Of a DNA stretch of 64,000 nt, positions 24,840 to 37,180 are shown one piece after another. The first letter of the stretch is position 1; each line of letters starts with the position of its first letter. This stretch comes from Siphonodentalium dalli. Lineage: Eukaryota > Mollusca > Scaphopoda > Gadilida > Siphonodentaliidae. The position numbers and the translations under genes were made by a program. The stretch lies in the NCBI GenBank assembly GCA_032622095.1, contig CP136063.1, forward strand, positions 215,283,982 to 215,347,981. Reading direction: 5' to 3'. Below the pieces are notes generated by a model. It was given only the letters and a program-made list of their open reading frames with translations, did not search any database and was not told where the DNA came from.

Positions 24840-26933
24840 TCGATCATTGTCAATTTCGACCAATATATTTTCGGACCGCCATTCTGATTCGGCGATCGCA
24901 TATGAAAGCACACAAAGGAAACATTGATGAAATATGGACAACATTCAAGACTGAAATGACGATCAACATCCATTTCAAATACTCACAGCCAGGAAACAGA
25001 CCGCCTTGGTTAACCGGGAAAGAAAAAAGATTGTTGAGGAAAAAAGCATGTCTATATAAGAAAGCCAGAAAACCCAACTGCTGGACAACATATAAACAGT
25101 GCAGAGAATGAAAATACGCTATGAGACAAGCAGAGTGGAACTACACGAACACCACCATCACCGACAAAAAGAACAGAAAGTCGTTCTGGAAATACATCAA
25201 GGCAAAATAGCAGGATTCGATCCATCGGGGTGGCAGAACTATTGGCAAATGGAACTTTGACAGACGACAGCAAAGGAAAAGCATAAATCCTCCTAAACCA
25301 ATTCACGTCAGAATTCACAAATGATAAATCAGGACCATCAACAACAACCAGGATACATATACCATTGAACCACTGACTATCACCAGAGAGGGGGGTCACC
25401 AAACTACTCAAGGAGCTAAATTCATCCAAATCAGCTGGCTCAGACGACATACCAAACCGAATACTTAAGGAGTGTGCAGAAGAACTCGGTCCAGGCATGG
25501 CAAGCATATTCCAATACTCAATAGACACCGGACAGCTACCAGATGACTGGAAGAAAGCAAACATCTCAAGCATCTTCAAGAAAGGTGATAAAACACACCG
25601 CAGGAAACTATCGGCCAGTTTCACTCACGTCAAGCTGCCGGAACATTGCATCTGCAAACACATGCTGAAACACATCGAGAAGAACAATGTCCTCACAAAA
25701 CTCAATCACTGCTTCAGATCAGGCTTCTCCTGTGAATCACAGCTACTTACAATTGATGACCGGACAAAATTATACAATAAGAAAAAACAAGTCGACATGA
25801 TCATCACAGACTTCTCCAAAGTATTCGACACGGTACCTCACAAGAAGCTCCTTTACAAACGACACCAGTATGGGATCCGTGGCCAACTCCACACATGGCT
25901 AGAGCGCTTCCTAACACAAAGGAAATGGGAGTAGTGCCGGGGGGACAAACATCATAAGAAGTTGACGTGGACTCCGCTGTACCACATGGAACTGTTATGG
26001 GTCCTCTGTTATTCCTATGTCATATAAATGATCTTCCAGACAGCGTCACATCAACAGTCCGACTTATTGCCGATGACTGCCTTCTCTACCGGCAAATGAA
26101 CAGCATGAGCGACCAATATCAACTGCAACAACAAGAACAGCAGAATCTTGAAGGATGGGCCACACACTGGGGAATGTCCTTCAGTGCAAAGAAGTGCTAC
26201 GCGATGAGCATGCAAAAGAAGCTAGACAAGATATACGAACTAGATGGACAAAACCTAAAACAAGTGGCACACAGCAGATACCTCGGACTAGAAATTTCAA
26301 ACGACATAAACTGGACAACTCATATTAACATATCAAAGAAAGCAAACTCAACACTGGGCTTTATACGCCGCAACCTAAAGTTCATGCCAGGAAAACTCCA
26401 GATAGCCTACTTGTCCCTAGTCCGGCCCATCGTGGACTACGGCTCAGCCATCTGGGATCCATACCAACAAAATGAAATCGATCTCCTAGAAAAAATACCG
26501 AGGAAGGCAGGGAGATTCATTAAAAACGACTATCGAAACTACCACCCTGGATCAATGACGACCATACTCAATGAACTAAAACTACCACCGCTATACGAGA
26601 GGAGAAACATCCAGCGGCTGTCATACTTTTATAATGTGGTAATGAACCTGGTACCAGCTATGCCATCCGACAGCTTCCTCACCAAAAAGATAGAGACCAG
26701 AAAGATGACACCAAAAACATTCAGTGACCACCAAGTAACAAACTTGGTCAAAAAGTATGAAACAAAAAACAACAAGTGCTTCCAAGTGCTACCACCATAC
26801 TGTGCACAATACGAGAACTCCTTATTTGTTCGCACCATCTGGAGGATAATATTGTGTCGTCTGAATCACCAGAGACCTTCCTTGCTGCTGTAGTGCCAGC
26901 AGAAGAGGAAGAGACACAAAAACCGCGCAAATA
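24840..26933 (+). pseudogene. Non-LTR retrotransposon ORF2 remnant (CR1/Jockey-like reverse transcriptase)
   Basis: Broken reading frames encode the linker between endonuclease and RT (24840-25110, ..P-P-W-L-T..K-K-A-C-L-Y..) and RT motifs K-S-A-G-S-D-D-I-P (about 25430) and D-F-S-K-V-F-D-T-V-P-H (about 25810). Then come V-P-H-G-T-V-M-G-P-L-L-F-L (about 25980) and the catalytic box as L-I-A-D-D-C-L-L-Y (about 26065), where F-A-D-D is usual. The C-terminal part (..Y-L-G-L-E-I-S.., ..L-G-F-I-R-R-N-L.., ..D-Y-G-S-A-I-W-D-P..) runs to about 26830, and a frameshifted tail ends at the stop near 26931. There are in-frame stops near 25207 and 25932 and several frameshifts. The apurinic endonuclease domain is missing, so the copy is 5'-truncated, typical of target-primed reverse transcription. 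It cannot produce active enzyme. CR1 versus Jockey was not resolved. Confidence 0.93.
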
Positions 26934-27079
26934 ACATCTGCCCAGTCACCGTCCTACATTACCATTATTGGGATCTTGGACGTAACCATACAGAAACAGA
27001 TCTCCCAACGGAAAATCATATTTTTCAATGATTGTTTTAGCGGGATGCAAACTAAGTTACCAATTAAATGTATCCAACA

Positions 27080-27215
27080 AAAAAGGTTTCGTTTGCATAA
27101 TTATAAGCAATCATCATCGTCGTTTTCGAAGCATATATTCGCGAAATTATACAAAATTTTGCTCGACATCTGACATTTCTATGCACAGAGATGCATCGAA
27201 CAAGGATTTGGTTGC
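27080..27215. mobile_element. Degenerate relative of the hairpin MITE at 5074
   Basis: ATTATAAGCAATCATCATCG..GTTTTCGAAGCAT on the left and ATGCATCGAACAAGGATTTG on the right are inverted and match the arms of the element at 5074-5230 with more divergence. Confidence 0.5.
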
Positions 27216-27425
27216 CTTATGGTATAGTATTGCCAGCATGCTCGATTTGTGACGTCATGGTGGGAGGACATCATACGCTCGAATCCCGGTTTCTGCCACG
27301 TGGACGCCACACTACGTTAGTCGCCTTGGGCAAGCGACTTTGTATTGCTATTATCACGAGGGAGTCGCCCGTATAAATCGTGTATATATATAGTACCGGG
27401 CTTGGGGCAGAAATGCTCGGCCTGA
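27216..27425 (+). mobile_element. tRNA-derived SINE-like element
   Basis: An A-box-like TGGTATAGTATTGCC (about 27220) and a B-box-like GCTCGAATCCC (27277-27287) are about 57 bp apart, followed by a SINE-type body (CGCCTTGGGCAAGCGACTTT at about 27322). The body motif recurs in tRNA-derived SINEs of several animal groups, by recollection. A CCA end and tail are not clear. It ends somewhere before 27480. Confidence 0.6.
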
Positions 27426-28989
27426 GACAGTTTTGTAATAATTGACCTACGCATTTAAACTAATTACTGAAGAAGGCGTTTATTACACGCGAATTTTTTA
27501 CTGTTGGGAAATATATTGTCATGCCAATGTCACCTTAAATAATATATATATATATATAGCCCTATAAAAACATTTAGCGGATAGTTATATTGCAGCGTAT
27601 GTACTGTTATTCGAAAACTAGATGAATACAACTCACCGTTCCATGGTATAACATCTAATGGAACGTATTCGAGATCTACAAATAGTTCTCGAGAATGGAT
27701 AGTTGTGGAGATAATACACGAGGATTATTGCAACACAGGAAGCGTACATACCTATACCCTATAAATGGAACACAAGGGAGGCAATTCCGGAAGTCACACT
27801 ATCAGACAGTAATGACTACAGATATAATTATTCCCGTGAACATAAGGACCATACACAATCACCATAGACGCATTTATCCACAGCGCAATACCTCCATTGT
27901 CTAGATAGTGTAACCTGAAGCGACTGCGATTTAAAATCGTAGGTACAAAATAATCGTGGCCGACAAATGTAGAGCATCCTCCTTACACTGTTACGATTAA
28001 TTTGAGAGTAATTAATTGGTTTCGATCATTACCTGACATAATTAACGAGGGGAGCCTGTGCTGGAACGAGGGCTTTACCAATATGACCGGCTACCCGAGT
28101 GAACTTTGTCACGTATTCATCGAAACCGATTGATTATTCTGTTTATTACATACTTTCAACCACTAAAAATCGCTAATTCTAAAGAGAAGATGTGACAAAA
28201 TATGCCCCAGATCAGCTGATTCTCCCATTTTGAACCCCAACGTACAATTTTAATAATTGTGACGTAACGATACAAATTGACCTCATTATTTTGATTCACT
28301 TTGCAAGGTGAGATTCATTTTTTAAAGTTTCGGAAATTACAGATATATTTTCTGTCAAAATTGAGTTTATTCTGACCGAAAAGTGTTCCCCACATAACTA
28401 TTTAAATCAATGTTTATTCCATGGTTAGGCATTCTGTGATGCAGACACATATCTGCCGATATGATTGATAGTGACATATAAAGTAAACTTGATATCCATA
28501 TCTACGCGAAAAATAAACTTGTTCAGGGGTACTGTATCGAAAAAATTATCAGATTGTAGCATAATTGAAAAGTGACATGTCCGGTAAATAGCAGTCAGTG
28601 ACCGGGAAGATAGCATGCAATCACTTTTCAGACGATGGCGAAGAACTGAGTCAATATCTTAAAATGTAAAGTGGTATTCTTAGACAATTTAAACAAGATA
28701 TTCTCTGTGAAATGGGGCGGCGAGATGGAATATATGGCCAATTTAAGCTAATTAATTACCTTATAGTCGTGAAAGTCATCCCCACAAATAGCACAAGATA
28801 CCTCATTTTTGTGAAAAAGAAACCAGATATAACAAACGTAAGCAGTATAGAGATATACATAACCAAATTTGGCCAGGACAAATCTCCACACAACTCTGCA
28901 AAACACGATTTGGCGAAACCCGTTCATGTGGACATCCTTTCCCCCATGCTGACCCAGGCTCATATCATTTCCATATCCCAACCAAACTT
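27426..28989. other. No feature recognised
   Basis: AT-rich sequence with a short TA microsatellite (about 27541-27558). Frames of up to 97 codons (28712-29005) lack recognisable motifs and overlap the dispersed repeat at their end. Confidence 0.5.
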
Positions 28990-30305
28990 CATATGTGGGG
29001 CATAATTATAACGAACCAAAGCCGGACGCTGTGGGTCGTATATAGACTATATCTTATTTTGTGAAGTCACCAATTATTATCAAATACGACGCTCGTATTT
29101 AAAAATTTTGCGACCACTTTTGTCACACAGTAGAACGGTGGGCTTAAAGCATTAATGTTGTAATCGGAAAAAAACATGTGTGTCAGTCAGTTACAGGCGT
29201 TCCAAAAATGAGGGGAGTTACTATCGGAATTATGCACAGTGAATTTCATTCGTAGCTGCGGTTTACATTTTATTGAGAACATAATTATGACATATTAAGG
29301 ACTGTCAAATATTTGCATTGGAGTGGCCTAAAACATAATTCGCGCGTGCAATGAGAAAATCTTAATCACTCTGCATGGCAGGGCTATACTGGAGACAATA
29401 CTGGAATCGGAATTCGGTGATTCATGCAAACGTTATTATAATGCGTTTAAATTATCCTAATATTACATAGTACATACGTGAATCTGATAATCCTTAGATA
29501 TCCTTCCATTTTCATGAATCGACAGGGAACACACACTTATGAACAAAGCAGAAGATACATTCAGGTTATCGCGAATTCGGTCGATGGTGAAAGCTACACG
29601 ATGACGTTGTTCGTCGAGTTTCGATGAAATCGACATGGTGCCATTTCCTGCTATGCGTGTTCAAAAGCGGCGATGAGTGAAGTCAGTGCACAGGAAACCG
29701 CCGATTTGTTTATATGAGATATGGACATTTGCATTAAATGAACTCATTCGAAGTCAGGTTCGGTCGTACCAAGAAGGGGAATGACAAGCTTCTTCGTACA
29801 GTACATATCTCATTCGGATTGCGCACACCGCTTCAAAATATAATGGTTAATTTCAGTAAAATACTCCCCTCTCGACAACAACCAGCAGTCTTGATTTTTG
29901 AATACTTTTAGTTTGATGTTGGGAGTTAATATTATATAATAATTTGTACAAAAGGAACGGCTTTTAAAAGGTTTTTTTTAGGTTTTAAGTCTGAGTTGAG
30001 AGATCGTAGTTTGTTTGTGAACCTCTGATTTCTCACATGACCTGATGTTTGATTGACCTAATTTATACACGCAATTGCTAGCTATAGGACCAACTCTTTC
30101 GAAGAACCCTTGTGCATGTCTGGAGTGAAATTAATCATAATCTCATCACGATATATAAGGCCTATGCGAATCTTATTTGATGGGAATACGCATCTATAAA
30201 GTTATTTTTATAAGATTTAAAAAGGCACTGATATATCCTAGCTTATGCTTGTAGTTTAGCTGTGGTTCGTTAATTACGCTAACATATGGTCATATTATGT
30301 TCTCC
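28990..30305 (-). repeat. Dispersed repeat family, copy D (reverse orientation)
   Basis: The reverse complement matches copy A. AACGAACCAAAGCCGGACGC (about 29012) pairs with 4040-4060, GACGTTGTTCGTCGA with about 3427, and the ATTACG/GGTTCGTTAATTACGC block near 30270 with about 3136. The middle (29170-29480) does not align well with copy A. No coding capacity is recognised. Confidence 0.65.
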
Positions 30306-32859
30306 CAAAGGCACAGTGCGCCCCAAGCGCTATATATCAGGCTCGTTGTCTTCTGGCGGATTACCAACGATGTTAAAGAATCAGGTTTGATAAGATTCTT
30401 GTCAATTCAGGAAAGCGCTCTATGATTACGTTTTTGACAGAATCAAATGGTCACGGTCATTATAGTCTAACAAAATCGTGTATATAATAGCCCGTAAGTG
30501 ATAAATTCCCCAATTAAATACCCGACATGCCTGGGGTCTGACGAAACACAGGGCCGGTGTGGGTGGGTGGTCTGGAGATAAGAAGACTCCATTTTTCCGC
30601 TGCTTGTAAATTTTCTCCTGATATAATTCCCCCCAATTATTTTCAAACACTGCGACTGTTCTATTGTTCAGCAGTCTGAATAACACCCTTTTGGTAGGAG
30701 GGTGAATATATAAATGTATGTTGCAATAGTGATGCGCTTTAACCTGCTTTAGATTTAACTGCATGAGGTCTTAATTCTATTACAGTATGTTTAGTATCGC
30801 GTTCGATAACATGGACAATAACATCGGGTTTGAGGGAATAATTCACAATTAACTGGATACATATTTAGCTACAAATTCCTGATAAATAAAACTCAAATTG
30901 TATCATATCCTGTTAATATAGAATGGACATGATCTAGTTATCCTGAGATAACTAGATATTCCCCACTCTGTATAATGATCCAATTGATGCAGATCGATGC
31001 ATATGTCCAATGTTCAATGCCGTATGCCATTATAGGAATCCAAAGCCAGGTATAATCAATAAGTTTTCTATAGCAGAATATATTTAATACACTAAATATG
31101 CACGCATTGGCTATCAATATAGGGGTGGCCAAATACATGCAGATGTGCAAAATATACATATGCTATTCCACTTTGAAATTATAGCCCCCGCTCTCCCGCG
31201 ACGAAGCCGCGGACGCGAAGCTACCTATGGTATACGTCTGCGAATATGATATATACTAATCGCCTTTTTCAGCCCAATCTAAAAATAGATTGAACTTACA
31301 TATACAAATAATTTAAACTGACCTAAAATAGAATAATTTATTCATAACTCAAGGGTCAGCTGAGTCCAAAATTATATTGTTGGCGATGGCCACCATTTTG
31401 TATTGATTAATTCCACCTCGAAGTTAGTGTAATTGATGAAAATGCCCAAGAGCAAAAATAAATAACTCTTTTCGGTATATGTTAGTTACACTTCATTATA
31501 TATAAGCAAATTATGTCACACAAGCCAAAGATACTAACACATTGAGAATATAAATTAAACTAAAGCCAAGTTAAAAAAATAATTGAAATTGCATGAACAT
31601 ATTTTATTTACATATTTTATTAAAATATTAAAAATATTTGCCCCGAAAGAGGATTCTAGAGGCCTCACTGAACATTTTCTTCAATTTTCTATCGGTTTTC
31701 CCCCCATTAGATTGATGGAATATTCTCAAATTTCAAAGCCGACAAACAGAAATTCCTTTTAAATTATTCGAACTCATTCATACAACTTCAGTGTGTCCAA
31801 AATATTGAACTTCCAAACAAAATTTACAAAACCCACTATTTCTGGACCCCCAGTCATGCTCAAATACTTTAAGTGTACACGTGTACATGGCTCCAGAATA
31901 TTTAATAAAGTGATTGGAATTATTGCCTCTGAATACAAATAAAGTGCCCATTTTTTCTGCAGCATCTAGTGGACATGTAGCAGTGAAGAGTGTTCTGTTA
32001 GTTTCTTCTCGATACAGTAAGAAAGAACGCTCATCTAAATTATGTAGAGAATATTTTTGGTGGCAATGAATTTAGCATTGCAGTGTATATTAAACCTTCA
32101 CAATATTTTATTGGTGTCATACATTGTAAGTCGTGCATCCATAGATAAAGCCGATTATGGAACAGGTCAACAGGACAAGGGTGTCCGGTCACTAGGTTCA
32201 ATATGAAGCTTGAAGCTGTTAACACCACATAATTGGGCACAATTGTTCATTTCAGTAATATACCGTACATCAGATATATAGCAATAATATGGTCTCACAT
32301 TTTAGTGGTTTAAGAAAACAGTTAAATGGATTGCGAACAAATACTGATGCAAATACAAATAAGCCCATTATTAATGTTATTCATCAATAATGGGCTTTGT
32401 TTATGTCTTGAAATGTCATGTTCCATTGTTTCTCTCATCTTATGAATTGATATTGAATTTTCTTATGTTCTGCTGTAATATGCATAAAATCATCTTTTAA
32501 AACAAAACAATCGCATAAGATTGACAACCGCTTATGAACTGATTGAAAATAAGATACTGGCTTCGCATGCGTAACACACGTGACATAGCGACGCAACACA
32601 CGTGACAGTGAATATGTTGTCAGGGCAAGTAATACATTCAACTGTCATTAAAAGTACTAATTGCATATTGAAGGAGTGTGTTTCTTCTTATTGAATACAC
32701 ACCAATACTGCTTGAAAATATCACCAACATTTCGTGCAAAATGTAACATACGTGACATGGAATGGCCCTAATACAGTCCCCAAATATGCCCAGATGAGAA
32801 GTTTTAAGTGGAAAAGTTTGCATCTCTGACATTTGATAACTCTGCATACATGAATTTGT
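30306..32859. other. No gene recognised; one hairpin at 32360-32395
   Basis: AT-rich. AAGCCCATTATTAATG and CATCAATAATGGGCTT form a hairpin of about 36 bp whose sequence resembles the arms at 1745-1969. The frames present are under 115 codons without motifs. Confidence 0.45.
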
Positions 32860-32954
32860 TTTTGCATCGCGTCGCACCCTCCCAATACGATGCATTACAT
32901 CGTGAACTTTAAAACGCGATGTATTGCAATCGCGATAAATCGTTGCAGCCCTAC
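32860..32954. mobile_element. hAT-like terminus (right end)
   Basis: Ends in ATCGTTGCAGCCCTA, the reverse complement of the TAGGGCTGCAACGAT terminus of many hAT non-autonomous elements, and is rich in ATCGCG-type motifs. No matching left end was found upstream, so it is truncated or very diverged. Confidence 0.5.
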
Positions 32955-33004
32955 TTATGCTACATAAACCAGAGGCATCTGGGAGACTAGTGCTATATGG
33001 TATT

Positions 33005-33085
33005 TAGGGCTGCAGCGATACGGTTGTCCACGATGCGACACGTATTGTGACACAATGCTGATAATACGATACGTATCGCGATATG
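33005..33085. mobile_element. hAT-like terminus (left end)
   Basis: Starts TAGGGCTGCAGCGATACG and continues with ATACGATACGTATCGCG. It is opposite in orientation to the terminus ending at 32954, about 50 bp away, so two element ends face each other. No partner terminus was found downstream. Confidence 0.5.
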
Positions 33086-33267
33086 TTCCACTACAGAAAG
33101 TTAGAAAGGCAAAATACAAATACATTGGCAACATATAATTGTAGGGAGTGAGTGCATGGAAGATTAACAAAGAACTTGTTTGTTTGCAGTCTTATATTAT
33201 TCTGGTAGTACAGAAATTTAAATGTATCCCTTAAATTTTAAGTCCATACAGCGAAGCTACATCAATG

Positions 33268-33567
33268 TTGATCTATTCGAAATATCAGGGGGAAGCTAAC
33301 ATTGTGAAGTGGTACACTCAACATCTGTTATTATTCAGATTTGAGTTACCTCTCTTAGTGCGCTGTGTGTATCCGTTCTCTCCTCCGATAGTTCTTGTCG
33401 CGGCAATGTTCTGGCGAGTCACATTTTAATGATTTTACAACATAGAACGGGTAGGGCTGCTTCTTCCCATTGAAACATTTAATTGAATCGACATATACAC
33501 ATTAAACTTAGTCACGTCGCGTTACTCGGTCTCTTTACTTAGAACTCAGTATATATTACCCCATGCC
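33268..33567 (+). repeat. Dispersed repeat interrupted by the giant palindrome (left part)
   Basis: Aligns with 40170-40464 over its whole length (shared blocks TTTGAGTTACCTCTCTTAGT, GCGCTGTGTGTA, AACGGGTAGGG, CTCAGTATATATTAC). The right part continues at 37131-37180. Identity is about 80% by eye. Function unknown. Confidence 0.85.
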
Positions 33568-36500
33568 GGTGTGACTAATTACCGCCCGGGGACCGCCCGG
33601 GACCGCCCGGGACCGCCCGGGCGGCCCAACGAGCCCGTGGACACAATATCTCGACGGTATAACGTAGCGACATGCCACCTGAGGGCAACATAGAAAAATT
33701 TACTCGCTCGCTCGTCTCCGGCCGGTCATATTAACCCCACAAATGCCGATATTGGCTAAAAGAGCCTGGGTGATTACTGGTGTCTTCGTGTGTGTTCAGA
33801 CAGATTATTTTGGTGATTCTCGGTAGTGCAATAAGTGCAATACACCTGAGTGTTAATTCCATGTATTGACTCGTTGACGCGTCCACGGCCGATGTTATTA
33901 ACCCCTCAAATTCCGGTAAAATAGTGTATAAACAAAAAAACCTTGGAACCGCCCGGGGCCGCCCGGGGCCGCCCCATGGGCCCGTGGACACTATATCTCG
34001 ACGTTATAACTTAGCAACATACCCCACGAGGTCAACATACAAAATGTTACTCCCTCGCTCGACCCCGGCCGGCGTTATTAACCCCTCAAAATCCGATAAA
34101 ATGGTAAATAGACAAAAAGAACATTAGGACCGCCCGGGACCGCCCGGGTGGCCCCACGTGCCCGTGGACACAATATCTCGACGTTATAACGTAGCGACAT
34201 ACCCCATGAGGTCAACCTAGAAAATGTTACTCGCTCGCTCGACCCCGGCCGGTGTTATTAACCCCTCAAAATCCGACAAAATGGTATATAGACAAAAAGA
34301 ACATTGGGACCGCCCGGGACCGCCCGGGTGGCCCCACGTACCCGTGGACACAATATCTCGACGCTATAACGTAGCGACATACCCCATGAGGTCAACCTAG
34401 AAAATGTTACTCGCTCGCTCGACCCCGGCCGGTGTTATTAACCCCCCAAAATCCAACAAAATGGTTTATAAACAAAAATAACATTTTGTAGGTTGACCTC
34501 GTGGGGTATGTCGCTACGTTATAACGTCGAGATATTGTGTCCACGGGCACGTGGGGCCACCCGGGCGGTCCTAATGTTCTTTTTGTCTATATACCATTTT
34601 GCCGGTTTTTAGGGGTTAATAACACCGGCCGGGGTCGAGCGAGCGAGTACCATTTTCTAGGTTGACCTCATGGGGTATGTCGCTACGTTATAACGTCGAG
34701 ATATAGTGTACACGAGCCCGTGGGGCCTCCCGGGCGGTCCCGGGCGGTCCCAATGTTCTTTTTGTTTATATACCATTTTATCGGATGTTGAGGGGTTAAT
34801 AACACCGGCCGGAGTCGAGCGAGCGAGTACCATTTTGTAGGTTGACCTCGTGGGGTATGTCGCTACGTTATAACGTCGAGATATAGTGTCCACGGGCCCA
34901 TGTGGCCTCCCGGGCGTTCCCGGGCGGTCCCAATGTTCTTTTTGTTTATATACCATTTTGTCGGATTTTGAGGGGTTAATAACACCGGCCGGGGTCGAGC
35001 GAGCGAGTATCATTTTCTAGGTGGGGTATGTCGCTATGTTATAACGTCGAGATATTGTGTCCACGGGCACGTGGGGCCACCCGGGCGGTCCCGGGCGGTC
35101 CCGGGCGGTCCCAATGTTCTTTTTGTCTATATACCATTTTGTCGGATTTTGAGGGGTTAATAACACCGGCCGGGGTCGAGCGAGCGAGTAACATTTTCGA
35201 GGTTGACCTCATGGGGTATGTCGCTACGTTATAACGTCGAGATATTGTGTCCACGGGCACGTGGGGCCACCCGGGCGGTCCCGGGCGGTCCAAATGTTCT
35301 TTTTGTCTATTTACCATTTTATCGGATTTTGAGGGGTTAATAACGCCGGCTGGGGTCGAGCGAGGGAGTAACATTTTGTAGGTTGACCTCGTGGGGTATG
35401 TCGCTATGTTATAACGTCGAGATATAGTGTCCACGGGCCCATGGTGCCTCCCGGGCGGTTTCGGGCGGTCCCAATGTTCTTTTTGTTTATATACCATTTT
35501 ATCGGATTTTGAGGGGTTAATAACACCGACCGGAGTCGAGCGAGCGAGTACCATTTTGTAGGTTGACCTCGTGGGGTATGTCGCTACGTTATAACGTCGA
35601 GATATAGTGTCCACGGGCCCATGGGGCCTCCCGGGCGGTCCCGGGCGGTCACGGGCGGTCCCAATGTTCTTTTTGTTTATATACCATTTTATCGGATTTT
35701 GAGGGGTTAATAACACCGGCCGGAGTCGAGCGAGCGAGTAACATTTTGTAGGTTGACCTCGTGGGGTATGTCGCTACGTTATAACGTCGAGATATTGTGT
35801 CCACGGGCACGTGGGGCCACCCGGGCGGTCCCGGGCGGTCCCAATGTTATTTTTGTTTATAAACCATTTTGTTGGATTTTGAGGGGTTAATAACACCGGC
35901 CGGGGTCGAGCGAGTAACATTTTCTAGGTTGACCTCATGGGGTATGTCGCTACGTTATAACGTCGAGATATTGTGTCCACGGGCACGTGGGGCCACCCGG
36001 GTGGTCCCGGGCGGTCCCAATGTTCTTTTTGTCTATATACCATTTTGTCGGATTTTGAGGGGTTAATAACGCCGGCCGGGGTCGAGCGAGGGAGTAACAT
36101 TTTGTAGGTTGACCTCGTGGGGTATGTCGCTATGTTATAACGTCGAGATATATTGTCCACGGGCCCATGTGGCCTCCCGGGCGGTCCCGGGCGGTCCCGG
36201 GCGGTCCCAATGTTCTTTTTGTTTATATACCATTTTATCGGATTTTGAGGGGTTAATAACACCGGCCGGAGTCGAGCGAGCGAGTAACATTTTGTAGGTT
36301 GACCTCGTGGGGTATGTCGCTACGTTATAACGTCGAGATGTTGTGTCCACGGGCACGTGGGGCCACCGGGCGGTCCCGGGCGGTCCCAATGTTATTTTTG
36401 TTTATAAACCATTTTGTTGTTTTTTGAGGGGTTAATAACACCGGCCGGGGTCGAGCGAGCGAGTAACATTTTCTAGGTTGACCTCATGGGGTATGTCGCT

Positions 36501-37126
36501 ACGTTATAACGTCGAGATATTGTGTCCACGGGCACGTGGGGCCACCCGGGCGGTCCCGGGCGGTCCTAATGTTCTTTTTGTCTATTTACCATTTTATCGG
36601 ATTTTGAGGGGTTAATAACGCCGGCCGGGGTCGAGCGAGGGAGTAACATTTTGTATGTTGACCTCGTGGGGTATGTTGCTAAGTTATAACGTCGAGATAT
36701 AGTGTCCACGGGCCCATGGGGCGGCCCCGGGCGGCCCCGGGCGGTTCCAAGGTTCTTTTGTTTATACACTATTTTACCGGAATTTGAGGGGTTAATAACA
36801 TCGGCCGTGGACGCGTCAACGAGTCAATACATGGAATTAACACTCAGGTGTATTGCACTTATTGCACTACCGAGAATCACCAAAATAATCTGTCTGAACA
36901 CACACGAAGACACCAGTAATCACCCAGGCTCTTTTAGCCAATATCGGCATTTGTGGGGTTAATATGACCGGCCGGAGACGAGCGAGCGAGTAAATTGTTC
37001 TATGTTGCCCTCAGGTGGCATGTCGCTACGTTATACCGTCGAGATATTGTGTCCACGGGCTCGTTGGGCCGCCCGGGCGGTCCCCGGGCGGTCCCGGGCG
37101 GTCCCCGGGCGGTAATTAGTCACACC
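33568..37126. mobile_element. Giant CpG-rich palindromic element of ~180-bp units, 3.56 kb
   Basis: The inverted termini GGTGTGACTAATTACCGCCC are flanked by CATGC (33562-33566 and 37131-37135). The interior is a tandem array of ~180-bp units, each with CCCGGGCGGTC blocks, ACGTTATAACGTCGAGATAT and CTCGCTCGCTCGACCCCGG. About five units run in one orientation (33568 to ~34480) and about fourteen in the other (~34482 to 37126). The outermost ~550 bp of each side are distinctive and near-identical mirror images, including a variant unit carrying ..CACACACGAAGACACC... An empty relative at 40460-40464 has one CATGC. The many frames of 60-225 codons are repeat artefacts: all have the same peptide with changing ends and no domain. 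Confidence 0.9.
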
Positions 37127-37130
37127 CCTT

Positions 37131-37180
37131 CATGCAATATATCGACAACTGCATGTGGCGAATATCATTATATGTTTAAT
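37131..37180 (+). repeat. Dispersed repeat, right part after the giant palindrome
   Basis: CATGCAATATATCGACAA..GAATATCATTATATGTTTAA matches 40460-40506. Homology ends there, marking the repeat's 3' boundary. Confidence 0.8.

Noticed and set aside
24850-25624. Minus-strand frames of 75 and 190 codons
   Set aside because: Antisense shadows of the RT pseudogene.
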